Positions 32,549-42,756 of a stretch of DNA of 64,000 bases are shown here, piece by piece; the stretch's first letter is position 1; each line of letters starts with the position of its first letter. Below the pieces are notes generated by a model. That model searched no databases. It was given only the letters and a program-made list of their open reading frames with translations, and had not been told where the DNA came from. A program made the position numbers and the translations under genes. Source of the stretch: Tolypocladium sp. Sup5 PDA-1. Lineage: Eukaryota; Ascomycota; Sordariomycetes; Hypocreales; Ophiocordycipitaceae. Location: NCBI GenBank assembly GCA_000750105.3, contig JPHH03000017.1, positions 434,001-498,000 on the forward strand, written 5' to 3'.

Positions 32549-33831
32549 TCACCGGGCATAGATGTATGCTGGCCCGGAAGATGGGTCTTTCTTCGGTTCA
32601 TACTCCGGTAGCCCTTCCCCCGAGGCATACTTGCAGCACAGATACACCATGTTGTTGAACGCCCTAGGCCCGGAGTCAGTTGGCAATTGCGCACGACAGC
32701 GCTGGGCAGCCACTTACACGTCTCTGGCCGTGTCTCCTGGGTGGCCAGACGAATGGTTCAAGTCAAACTTGAGACTGTAGAGCCTGCTCCTATCATCGAA
32801 CTCGGCTTGCGGCTCTGCTGGCGGGCAGACGCTCTTGTACTCGTCCACATAACGTTGACCCAGGTTCTGCAGGCCGTACCGCCGCCACATGGCGATATCC
32901 AGCTCGTTGTGTGCGTAGAAGGATCCAGCATCGAAGAAGATGATCTCACCCGTCTCTTCATCCGTACCAATGTTTCCGCCCCACAGGTCGCCATGGATGA
33001 GCCGCGGCACGACAGGCCCGTTTTCCTCCCTGAGGGGGTCTAGGAGCCGGGGAATGACGACGGCCAAGAGTCGCTCGGCCGCGAGGTTGAACTCTGGCCA
33101 GTCAATATTGAGCTCCTTGTTGAGTTCAATAGATTTGCGCAGCAACCGGGTAAAGAAATGGGTCCAATTGGCTTCCCAGTCGTTTATATGCGGTGCGATG
33201 CCATCGGAGGTGGTCACTGGGAAGCCAAACTTGCTGTTGGGGGACGTGAGGCTATGCATTTGCACCACTCGAGGGATGAGCTTAGATGGCTTAGGAAGAG
33301 ACATGTCCATGTCGCGAAAGTCTTCGATGAAAAAGTACGTCTCTGGTGGTGAGAAGCTGTACTTTCCCCAGGCGAGTGGCACGGGAACCAAGCCCGGTAT
33401 CAGTGAGTTGAGAGTCTCAATGGCCGTGAATTCTCCCCGGAGCAGTGTTTGCCCATGGTTACTAAGAGCAAGCTTTAGGTGGCGCAGGCATTGTCAGGCT
33501 CACGGATGCCATTGAATGGCCGCGATGGCATGTTTCACGCACCTTCAGGAAATACGCCTTGAGAGTTCCATCAGGATACTCGACGGTTACCTTGCCGGTT
33601 TGCGTCCAAGCTGAGTCGCCGTGTGCGTCTGCTGACAATACAGATGCGTTTGGTGGAAAGACTTAAGGTCATCAGCCATCTCAGGGCTCATTCTCGGATG
33701 GCGAGATGGGCTGCAAGCACAGTCTGCACAGAGCATGGGATCTTACCAGCGAGGACGGCTTCATCCATGGGGAACTCGCCCTCGATGGCGGCCAATGGCC
33801 CTGTCTTGCGCTGAGGAATATCCAACGGCAT
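32549..33831 (-). CDS. Fructosamine/ketosamine-3-kinase family protein
   Basis: Four exons on the minus strand, 33747..33831, 33543..33661, 32718..33472 and 32549..32663, give 357 residues. Exon 1 starts MPLDIPQRKTGPLA. Joining exons 2 and 3 gives KVTVEYPDGTLKAYFLK, the nucleotide-binding lobe with its likely ATP lysine. The catalytic lobe has the APH-type loop PRLIHGDLWGGNIG (Asp near residue 228) and the metal-binding IIFFDAGSFYAHNELDIAMW. The final exon supplies AFNNMVYLCCKYASGEG. Family members phosphorylate sugar amines on glycated proteins and so trigger deglycation; fungal homologues are often labelled simply as kinase-like, and the substrate here is inferred. It is divergent from the NACHT gene. 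Confidence 0.87.
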
Positions 33832-34540
33832 TGGAGCTGGATCAACAACTGAACGTGCTGGTAAACTGGCCTTCAGCTCGAGACGAGAGTGAGATGGACA
33901 GCCTTAAGAGCTGGGACGGTGGAGGCAGGTGGGAGCCGCCAGTCCATCCTTCGCCCAGCCTTCGTCAGCCATTGGCTGGATGCACGGCAACCAACCTATA
34001 AGCCGTGGCGCGCGCGCGTAATGGCAAAACGTGATTGATTGCCAGGACGGGTTGCAGAATCTTGAGGATGCGGGTGATGTTGAGGCGGGAAGTACTCATC
34101 GGGTACTGCAACGGGATCCTGCGCTAGGAACGCCTCCCGCACCGGCCGCTACTATCGGCCCCAAGGCCCGTCCCGGGTTCAGGCAGCCACACCCCGCTGC
34201 TAATGAAAGCCCAATGAAAGCCCTGCGAGGGCAGGTACTTAAAGATACTTGGAGTAGGTGTTCTCGCCTTATTGCGGCGGCTGGCTCACGGGTAAACCAG
34301 GATGCATGTCAGGCATTGCATGCCCGCTGAAGCTCTCTCGTGTGTGACTTGCTAGACTCACCCGAACAGGATGGTGACGCGGATGCGACCAGCGACGTGG
34401 TGGAAACATCACCTCGCAGGCTCGCACAAGTGACAAAATCCTGCTGCACAGCTCGGTTCAAATGGTTGGCCTCCCTCCCCTACATATTCAGCAGCTCCAA
34501 CTGTTCGAAATCCGAGTGCTGAAATGCTATATTGTCTCAG
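33832..34540. promoter_or_regulatory. Divergent region and likely 5' exon of the NACHT gene
   Basis: The fructosamine-kinase family gene and the NACHT gene point away from each other here. The segment 34500-34540 looks like the end of an intron: a CTGAAAT branch-like sequence, then TTGTCTCAG at 34532-34540. A short first exon of the NACHT gene, including its start codon, probably lies upstream, but I could not place it uniquely. Confidence 0.4.
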
Positions 34541-37500
34541 GCGCCATCCTTGAGTGTGCGAAACTGGCTTGGGTCGCGAGGCAAACCCGCAACAGATGAG
34601 GCAAACAGAGGCAGGGCCAGCGCTTCCCACCCAACGAACAGACACACTCGCGATGACAGCGCCCCCCGTCCACCATCGCTTCCCTCAGACTTGCTCGCAG
34701 CTGATGGCCTCAAAAGAGAGTTGACTGGATCGACCGTCGCAGGATCACAGGCTACGTCTGAGCCACGGCAGAGAAGCCCGTCCAGTCCAGCCAACCGCAT
34801 CGGCCTCCATGTGGTTCACAATCCCGCCAGCAATTCGAAAGCCGACATTGTTTTTGTCCATGGCCTTGGTGGGACCAGCCATATGACCTGGACCAAGAAC
34901 AAAGATGTCCAACTGTTCTGGCCCGGCGCTTTTCTTCCGTTGGAACCCGACTTGAGCCAGGCTCGCATTCTCACTTTTGGATACAATGCCAATGTCATGA
35001 AGTCGCCTAACCGGTCTTCGGTCCTGGATTTCGCAAAAGATCTGCTCTTTGAGCTGAAATATGCCAAGGATGCTGAGGATAAAGACCTGAAGATAGGAGA
35101 CGTACGTCAACCTTCAACGGTGTTCCCACGACGAAGTCCTGATTTGTTCATCTGTAGACGCCGCTAATATTCGTCGCACACTCCATGGGCGGTCTTACGG
35201 TCAAAGAGGTCTGCTGCCAGTACCAAGACCTGCCTGTCTTAGGTTTTATGATGTGCTCGTTCCTGACCCTCTCCAGGCGTATTTGCAGGGTCAACATGAC
35301 CCAGACTACAGCGACATCATCAAAGCAGTCACCGCAATCATATTCATGTCGACTCCACACCGCGGAGCGGATCTAGCGGAAACGTTAAATCGCATAATCC
35401 AGGTTTCGTTCGTATCGACACCCAAGGCTTACATCTCCGAGTTGGCGCGGAATTCCTTCACGGTGCAAAAGATCAACGAACAGTTTCGGCATGTTGCCCC
35501 CAGGCTACAGATCGTCTCCTTCTATGAAACCCAGCCGACCGCGATTGGGCCCACCAAGAGTCGCATTGTAAGATATGAGAAACAAATCCCTTGTTTAGTT
35601 TGAGTTGCATTTGCTGACGTGCTGTTAGATGGTGGTGGAGAAGGACTCTTCGGTGCTGGGCTACCCCGGTGAAATATCCAAAGGCCTGGATGCCGACCAC
35701 AACACGGTGTGCAAATATGAGAGTCGACAGGATCCAAGCTACATTTCAGTTCGCAACTATCTCAAGTCGAATATTGCAAAGCTTCTTACCACCTGCAGCT
35801 CACGGGCCTCGACGAGTTCTGCAGCTACGAATATAGAAACCAAGGACCTTGAACGCTTGTTTCACATTTCAGAGCCGCCTGACACGGACTACATCTTCTT
35901 TCGAGATCGTTGGGTTCCTGGTACGTCTGAGTGGATCCTCAAAGACGGCACTTTTTCCAGATGGCTGGATGATCCTCGTGAATCCCCCAAACTGCTATGG
36001 ATCCAAGGTGTCCCAGGCAGTGGCAAATCAGTTCTGTCATCCTTCATAGTGAACCATCTCACCGAGATAGGCAAGCCCTGCCAGTATGTGTTCGTACGAT
36101 TCGGCGACCATGGCAAGAGATCCTTGGGTTCTATGCTTAGCACTCTTGCCTTTCAAGTGGCCCAGGCTTGTCCTTCATTTCTGCGAGCGTTGAGCAGAAC
36201 AGCACGCAACTTGAAACTTCGGACCACAGACCCCAAAACAATTTGGCAGCGTGTCTTCAGAGCAGTTCTCTTCAAGCAAGAGTTATCGTCACCTCTATAT
36301 TGGGTCGTTGACGGCCTCGACGAGTGTGATGACCCAAGAGCTGGGATCAAGATGCTTTCCGAGGTTCTTGACGCTTCGATACCTATTCGAGTCCTAGTCA
36401 CAAGCCGGCGAACCACCGAGATTGAGCTGGAGCTGAAGAAATTATCGACAAATCCCCGTTTCGCCACCATTGCTTTGGAGAATACATCCGAGGCCTACCG
36501 GACATACATCGAAGAGGAATTGGCCTGGTCTGACGTGCCAGAGTTCAACGAGAGAATCACACAGCAGCTGCTGGACATGGCTCGCGGGAGTTTTCTTTGG
36601 CTCACCTTGACTATCGAGCGGATAAACAACTGTCATACTGAACAGGCTGTGGAAATCGCGTTACGGGAGCTTCCACCGGGGATGGAGGATCTTTACGACC
36701 GCATGGCCGCGTCTATTGCAAGCCAGCAGATCATCGACAGAGCTCTTACCGCCAGCATTCTATCCTGGGTAACGAGCACCCGCCGAAACCTCTCCATCCT
36801 GGAACTCCAAGAAGCTCTGGAGCCGGAAGGGCGCCGTGTGCTGAGTCTGCAGCGCTCTATTGGTGCTCTGTGCGCAGGCTTCGTTGTGATTGACAATGGA
36901 GGGTCCGTCGCTTTGGTTCACAAAACTGCGGGCGAATACTTGCAGAGAACAACTGGTACGCAATTCGGAGTGGACAAGAAGGCCGCCCATCAGAGCATAC
37001 TTCTTCGCTGCGTCGATTGCATGACCGTTCCTGGCCTCCGGGGCAAAGTCACGCGTGGACACGCCCCCTTTCTTGCGGGATATGCAGCAACGTCCTGGAC
37101 TGCACATCTGGCCTATTGCAATCCGGCATCGGAGAAGGTCATGGATTCACTTGTCAAGCTCCTCCGCAGCTCAGCTGTCCTATCCTGGATCCACATTCTG
37201 GCCGAGCAGAGGTCTCTGGGCGTGCTACTCCAGGCATCTACACACCTTGCGATGTTTTCGAGAAAGCGAAAGGTTATCGAGGCTGGCACGCTACCAGCCT
37301 CCCGCCGGCATGGCGACTTGGACCTGATTGATGGCTGGGCGGTTGAACTGAGTAGAATGGTGGGTAAGTTCAGCATCCAACTGCTACATCAGCCGGACAG
37401 CATCTACGCAGTTATTCCGCCTTTCTGCCCAGCCAACTCCATGATACGCAGGCAATTTGGCCGCAAGGAGCAGCACGAGGGCATCTCGGTGTCAGGCACC

Positions 37501-39690
37501 TCTTCAATACAAGACTGGGATGATTGTCTAGCTCGTCTTTCGCTCGGACATGACTACGAAGCATTCGCAATTGTAGCCGAAGGGCCCTGGATTGCCGTTG
37601 GCGCAAATCTGGACAACGCTGGGAAAGTCATCATCTATCACGCCGACACCCACCAAAGGCACAGAGAGCTCGACCACAAGGACAGGCTTCGACGCGTACA
37701 AATAAACTCGTCCGGGAACTATCTCGTGTCATCGGGGCTGTCCACCACAAAAGTATGGGATCTGGTGTCTGGGGGCTGCGTTACTGCAGCGCCAAACCCG
37801 GTTGGTAGACCTCATCCGCAAACCATGACTTTTACAGACGATGACGATACCGTGCTTATCGGGACCGAGGACCGGCGTTTGTGGTCGATGTCTTTATTAC
37901 GTCGCCCTGAGACAACTTTCCAAGCCCTCACACGGATCACCGAAGCACGGGGAGCTGGAGGGCCGCTCAACTCCCCATCGTGCATGGCGCTGAGCCCAGA
38001 CGGCCGGCGTGTAGCTCTCGGATATCGGCGACGGGCCTTGACTGTCTGGGAGATTGAGACACCTGAGCTCCTGGCCTCTAGTCCGCCTGAGCTCCTGACC
38101 TCTGGTCCTGAACTGATGAGGACAGCCCACATAGTCTGGCACCCGGATCCGCAGGTGCCGGAGCTGTTCGGGCTGATACGAGACTTGGGTGGAAGAGTGT
38201 TCAAGTGGCATCTCGACTGCATCAAGCCTATCGCCTACTACGTCGAGGCGTCTGACCTCGCCATCAACCACAGCGGGACGCTCTTGGCACTCGGTGATCA
38301 TCATGGCAACATGAAACTGCTCAGTACGAATGACTTGAGTTTCATTTACCACATAACCACCCAAGATCCAGTCCTTGGACTTGCATTCAGCGCTGACGAC
38401 CGCCAGCTGTACGATGTTCGGACGTCGTATGCCAATGTTTGGCAGCCGGACGTGCTCCTGAAGCTAGCCGAACCAGCACTGCAGCTCAGCGACGAGGGTA
38501 GCGACATGGACAGGACGCTCACGGAGGCAAACCTGGAGCCGCCAAAGGTCCTCGCATTCGCGAGAGTGGACCCTATTACGGCTCTGGGGGGCCAGGACAA
38601 CGGCGGACTTTACTGTTCAGGTTCCCGGGATGGAACCGTGCGACTGCATCGAAAGTTAGGGGGTACGATGTGCGAGCTCAACCGCTCGTCGAACCTCTTC
38701 AGCATCCAGCAAATTGCGTGGACGGACGATGGAAGCCATGTCGGCTATGCTGATGTTTGCCGGACAATTTTCGTCGAGTCGGTTCAAAACGCATCCGATT
38801 TGGACAAGCCCCTTGTACGGCGCGTCTTTGAGACGCCAACGAGAATGAAGGACAACATCGATCAACTTCTCTTCCACCCAAAGGGAGGTTTGCTTCTGGT
38901 CTCTAGTCGGTCGGCATCCGTCGTACTCTCCCTCCACGAGAAAACCGCCATCGCCAACTGGGACATTGGAGGAGACGCTGCCGCCGATGGTCGATTTGTG
39001 AGACATCCGACGAACGACGATCTCGTGCTCTACGTAAGGCCGTGGCTAGCGCATGTCATCGAGTGGAAATCGCTACAAAAGGTTGCAACGATTCAACTCA
39101 ATAAAGGCAGAAACAGCTACGTCGCCCACGGGTCCTCCATGCACACGCATTCTGAGGCATCGGACCCTGAGCTATGGAACGCTTCGTCTGCCTCGAACCT
39201 GTCTGTGCAGAGCTTACTCATGTCTCCTTCGAAACGGTATCTTCTAATCCAGTCAAGAGGTGCTGCTGACCACACATTCGTTCGCCTGCTTCACATCGAC
39301 CACGAAGAGCCGGAGAACCAGATCCGCCTCAGCGACATCGAGCTGCCCTCGGCAGTAGTCCACCGTCTTGAGCGGCCGTTGGGCATTGATCTGACAGCGC
39401 ATACACCTGACGCTCTCAAATTCCTCGACAGCAATAGTTGGCTATGTACGTGGCCTATCCCCCGGCCTACAAACGCGACGGATCCTAGTCGCAGTCTGGA
39501 GGCGGGAGGCAAAGGTATCCCACCCGGGGCGGGGCTCTCAAACTCGAACATTCATGCCCACTACTGCCTCCCCGGAGATTGGGTAAGTCCTGAGTGCGTC
39601 GCTGTGATGCAGATGTTGTGTGACGGGATGCTATTGTGCCCGCGAAACGGCGAAGTTGCCACTGTGCAGTGTGCTGAGCTTGCGGGCTGA
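34541..39690 (+). CDS. NLR-like protein: alpha/beta-hydrolase, NACHT, beta-propeller (5' end uncertain)
   Basis: Exons 34541..35101, 35158..35208, 35277..35567 and 35629..39690 give about 1654 residues. Residues about 95-300 are a DUF676/PGAP1-like lipase fold: ADIVFVHGLGG, the nucleophile elbow in VAHSMGGLTVKE, and FMSTPHRGADLAETLN. A NACHT P-loop NTPase follows, with Walker A GVPGSGKS near residue 428 and Walker B VVDGLDECDD near 529. From about residue 935 the protein has degenerate WD40-like beta-propeller blades (TTKVWDLVSG, RALTVWEIETPE, YCSGSRDGTVRLHRKL). This domain order is that of fungal NOD-like receptors, some of which control heterokaryon incompatibility or non-self recognition; the role here is inferred. 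There is no in-frame ATG from the stop at 34520 up to the hydrolase domain, so the true start lies in an unplaced upstream exon. Confidence 0.85.
38062..38109 (+). repeat. 24-bp tandem duplication in the propeller region
   Basis: Two adjacent 24-bp units starting CCTGAGCTCCTG encode PELLASSP and PELLTSGP. This is a small in-frame duplication in a loop between propeller blades of the NACHT protein. Confidence 0.8.
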
Positions 39691-40007
39691 TATCCTGTCA
39701 TTTGTGACTCGGTTTAGTTGGAGCTGGTTCATGATGATAGTCAACGAAGGTGCGTCGCGGGCCAGGTTGCTCTAGGATTTTCCAGCAATAAGGCCATGTA
39801 ACGTTAACATGCCTGGGCAACTAGTCTAGAGACATGGAGAGATTTCCCGAGGTAAAGTGTCTCGGCATATATGGGCGCTCTGAAGGTGCACTCCGTGGTG
39901 TGAAGCCTCAAGACAACAATAGGATGATGTATATTCCACTCCATATAACCCATTTGCCCATTCACTTTACCAAAGCAGGTAGCTTTTGTATTGATACGAC
40001 AGGGTTC
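39691..40007. other. Convergent 3' region
   Basis: The NACHT gene and the dehydrogenase-aminotransferase fusion end facing each other 317 bp apart. The stretch is moderately AT-rich, with no open frame or RNA gene recognised. Confidence 0.4.
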
Positions 40008-42188
40008 TCACAATCGACTGCTTCTCCGTCCGCCCGCTTTGACGGGCGCAGTCAGCTTCGACGGCGCCATGGCGGCGCAAATGCGCCGCTGGGTGTCCTC
40101 CTCGAGATATGGATGCATTGGCAGGCTCAGCACCTCCGTTGCAGCTTGTTCCGCTATCGGGCATGATCCGTTGGCAACTGGGAAACCCTGATATGCAACT
40201 TGCTTGTGAAGCGGCCGCGGATAGAGGATGGAGGTAGGTATACCCCGTTCGCGAAGGCCCTCGCCTAGGGACTGGCGTTTGTTGGTTCGGATGGTGTATG
40301 ACGCCCACACCGGAACCGTTCCATCGCGCGCGGAGGGCGTCGTCACGAGTCCATCGAGGAGTTCATGATACCGCAACGCCACTCTCTGCCTTGCTTCGAT
40401 CTCCTCTTTAAACACTTCGAGCTTGGCAAGCAGAATAGCAGCCTGCAGCGTGTCAAGCCGACTGTTTATTCCGACGCGGACGTTGTCGAACTTGTCCCGC
40501 CCTCGCCCATGGACGCGCAGAGATCGGAGAGTGTCGGCGATTTCCGCATCATCCGTGAATACGGCGCCACCGTCTCCATAACAGCCAAGTGGCTTTGACG
40601 GAAAGAAACTCGTCGTCGTGATCTTTGCAAGTGTGCCAACCTTTCGACCGTTGACACTCGCACCGAAGCTCTGGGCAGCATCCGCTACGATCCAGAGACC
40701 ATGCGTGCGCGCAGCAGCGTCCAAAGCAGAGTAGTCGGCGGGATGTCCAAAGATGTCGACAGCTATGATGCCTTTTGGTTGATGACCGGCCTTGCGTGCT
40801 GCTTCTACCCCAGCGCCAATCAGGCCAGCGTCGATTGTCAATGTAGTCGGCTCCACGTCTACAATAACGGGAAATGCTCCGAGGAGCGCAATAGGCTCGA
40901 TGGTGGCTATAAATGTAAATGCAGGGACCAGGACCGCATCGCCTGGACGAACACCAAGGGCCATCAGTGCAAGAGTGATGGCATCGGTGCCGTTTCCGCA
41001 GCTGACGACATGCCTGGCCCCTGAGAAGGCGGCGAGTGCATTCTCGAGTTCAAGAACCTCCGGTCCTAGAATGAATTCCGCTCCATTCAGGACCTTGTTA
41101 ACTCTTTGCTCTAGCATCGGTCTGATTCTGGCCTTTTGAGCTTCGAGGTCGATGAACGGGATTGGGTCCATCATCGATGCAGCCGTTGTGCCAGCGACAG
41201 CCGGACTGACGGAATGCGAGACGAATCTTTTTCCAAGTACTATGCTTTCCACGGCTTCGAGAACTCGAACGACGGAGAGGCCCTCGTGGACGTCGGTGCG
41301 CGGCGGCTGCCCGGTAGATATGCAGTCAATGAAGTGGCGGCACTCCTCAACAAGCGGTTCTCTCTCTGCCAAGGGGACCGCCTCCGCCTTTGCCTTTTCG
41401 AGCGCGGGAATTCCACTATCCCATCCAACCCTGTGGTTGAACAGGAGAAGTTTCTCGCGCCAGGGTTGACAGTCGTCGAAGACCGCCATAGCCCGATCCC
41501 CAACGACAACAACCTTCCGCTCTTTGCAAGGGTACAGCCAAGACACGAGAATATGAGCCTGGATTCCGTTCGAGAAGCCCAAGTGAGCACTGGTAACATC
41601 CGTGGTACCTGGTCGCAGGTGCGAGGATCCTTCTGCTTTGACTACTGTTGGTGGTTGGCCAACGAGGTCCAGGATCATGGATATATCGTGTGGAGCGAGA
41701 CTCCAGAAAACGTCTTCATCCTGTCGAAGACGTCCAAAATTGAGACGACTAGAGAAGATGTGCTGAATCCGACCCAGCTTCCCTTGGCGAACGAAAGATT
41801 TTAGCTTCAAAAAAGCTGGATGGTATTGGAACACATGCCCAACCATCGCTGTCTTTCCGGCCTTCCTGGCGGCTACACAGACGCGCTCGCCGCCCCCAAC
41901 GGTCAGGGCCAATGGCTTTTCCACAAAGACGTGTTTTCCTGCTTCGAGGGCCTGTATGGACATGGATTCATGCTGTCGAGCTGGAGTCGCCAGGGCAATG
42001 GCGACGACGGCTGGGTCGTTCAGAGCGTCCTCCCAGGTTCTTGCGGGTACCGAGTACGCTTTGGACAGCTCCTCTGCTCGTTGCGGGACTGCATCGACCA
42101 CGGCACACAGGGCCCCAATACCAGCAAAGGTTCGGGCGAGGTTCTGGCCCCAATCGCCGCAGCCAACCAGTGCGACTCGCGGCGGCAT
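40008..42188 (-). CDS. Bifunctional nucleotide-sugar 3-dehydrogenase / 3-aminotransferase fusion (WbpB/WlbA + WbpE/WlbC-like)
   Basis: One uninterrupted frame of 726 residues holds two enzymes that are normally separate bacterial proteins. Residues 1-325 are a GFO/IDH/MocA NAD-dependent dehydrogenase: Rossmann motif GCGDWGQN (9-16), the VEKPLAL lysine near 91, GHVFQYHPAFLKLK and the catalytic-type APHDISMI. After a 15-20 residue linker, residues 340-726 are a DegT/DnrJ/EryC1 aminotransferase beginning MDPIPFIDLEAQKARI, with SCGNGTDAITLALMAL, VADAAQSFGASV and the PLP lysine in FFPSKPLGCYGDGG near 532. Closest remembered families are WbpB/WlbA and WbpE/WlbC, which convert a UDP-GlcNAc uronate to its 3-oxo and then 3-amino form. 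NtdC/NtdA (kanosamine) is an alternative substrate scheme. The start at 42188 (MPPRVALVGCG) is where homology begins; the frame stays open for 122 codons upstream. The lack of introns and the bacterial type suggest horizontal transfer. Confidence 0.88.
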   Translation of the reverse strand: MPPRVALVGCGDWGQNLARTFAGIGALCAVVDAVPQRAEELSKAYSVPARTWEDALNDPAVVAIALATPARQHESMSIQALEAGKHVFVEKPLALTVGGGERVCVAARKAGKTAMVGHVFQYHPAFLKLKSFVRQGKLGRIQHIFSSRLNFGRLRQDEDVFWSLAPHDISMILDLVGQPPTVVKAEGSSHLRPGTTDVTSAHLGFSNGIQAHILVSWLYPCKERKVVVVGDRAMAVFDDCQPWREKLLLFNHRVGWDSGIPALEKAKAEAVPLAEREPLVEECRHFIDCISTGQPPRTDVHEGLSVVRVLEAVESIVLGKRFVSHSVSPAVAGTTAASMMDPIPFIDLEAQKARIRPMLEQRVNKVLNGAEFILGPEVLELENALAAFSGARHVVSCGNGTDAITLALMALGVRPGDAVLVPAFTFIATIEPIALLGAFPVIVDVEPTTLTIDAGLIGAGVEAARKAGHQPKGIIAVDIFGHPADYSALDAAARTHGLWIVADAAQSFGASVNGRKVGTLAKITTTSFFPSKPLGCYGDGGAVFTDDAEIADTLRSLRVHGRGRDKFDNVRVGINSRLDTLQAAILLAKLEVFKEEIEARQRVALRYHELLDGLVTTPSARDGTVPVWASYTIRTNKRQSLGEGLRERGIPTSILYPRPLHKQVAYQGFPVANGSCPIAEQAATEVLSLPMHPYLEEDTQRRICAAMAPSKLTAPVKAGGRRSSRL

Positions 42189-42756
42189 TGCGGTTGCGGA
42201 TTCGCTTCTTGCTTCGGTCAAGCTTGAGTGCCTGCGAAGTGTCTGGGACACAAAAACAAACAAGCCCCAGCTCCGGGGGCCGCACTTTGTACTTGTGTGA
42301 TCACACAGAGCATCCATGCAGGATGCAGGATGCAGGGTTTCGTGAGTCACAGGGTGCAAAAGATGCAGGTTCCTGCAAGTCGGGCACCTAGTGTAAGCGA
42401 TCTCGAACAGAGCCGGGATTGCCACCGACTTGACAAGAACTGATTGGGCACACATCCAACTATACTCAGAGCATCGCTGAAGCCGTGGATGAATGCGCAG
42501 ACAGCCCCCGTATTGATCGCGGTAAAGTGGCACAGCGTGGCGGATGGAGAGCATCGTTGAAGAGCCTACCCCGGTTCATCATGCTTTCTGAGAGTTCCGC
42601 TTGCCCAGGTCTGAAAGGGCTATTTCGTCAATCTTGATAGTGTGGTGTGTGGCACATTGAGCAAAACAAGGAGTCGCTTTATCCTATCGCTTGAGCCAAC
42701 AATAAACACTTATCAATGTATCCAAACCATGATGCCGAGCCCGTCTGCCCACGCCG
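42189..42756. other. Region upstream of the fusion gene
   Basis: This should contain the promoter and leader of the fusion gene and the 3' end of the kinase-like gene. The fusion-gene frame stays open to an ATG at 42554, but the translated extension is Cys/His-rich and unlike the enzyme family, so I treat it as leader. Confidence 0.4.
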
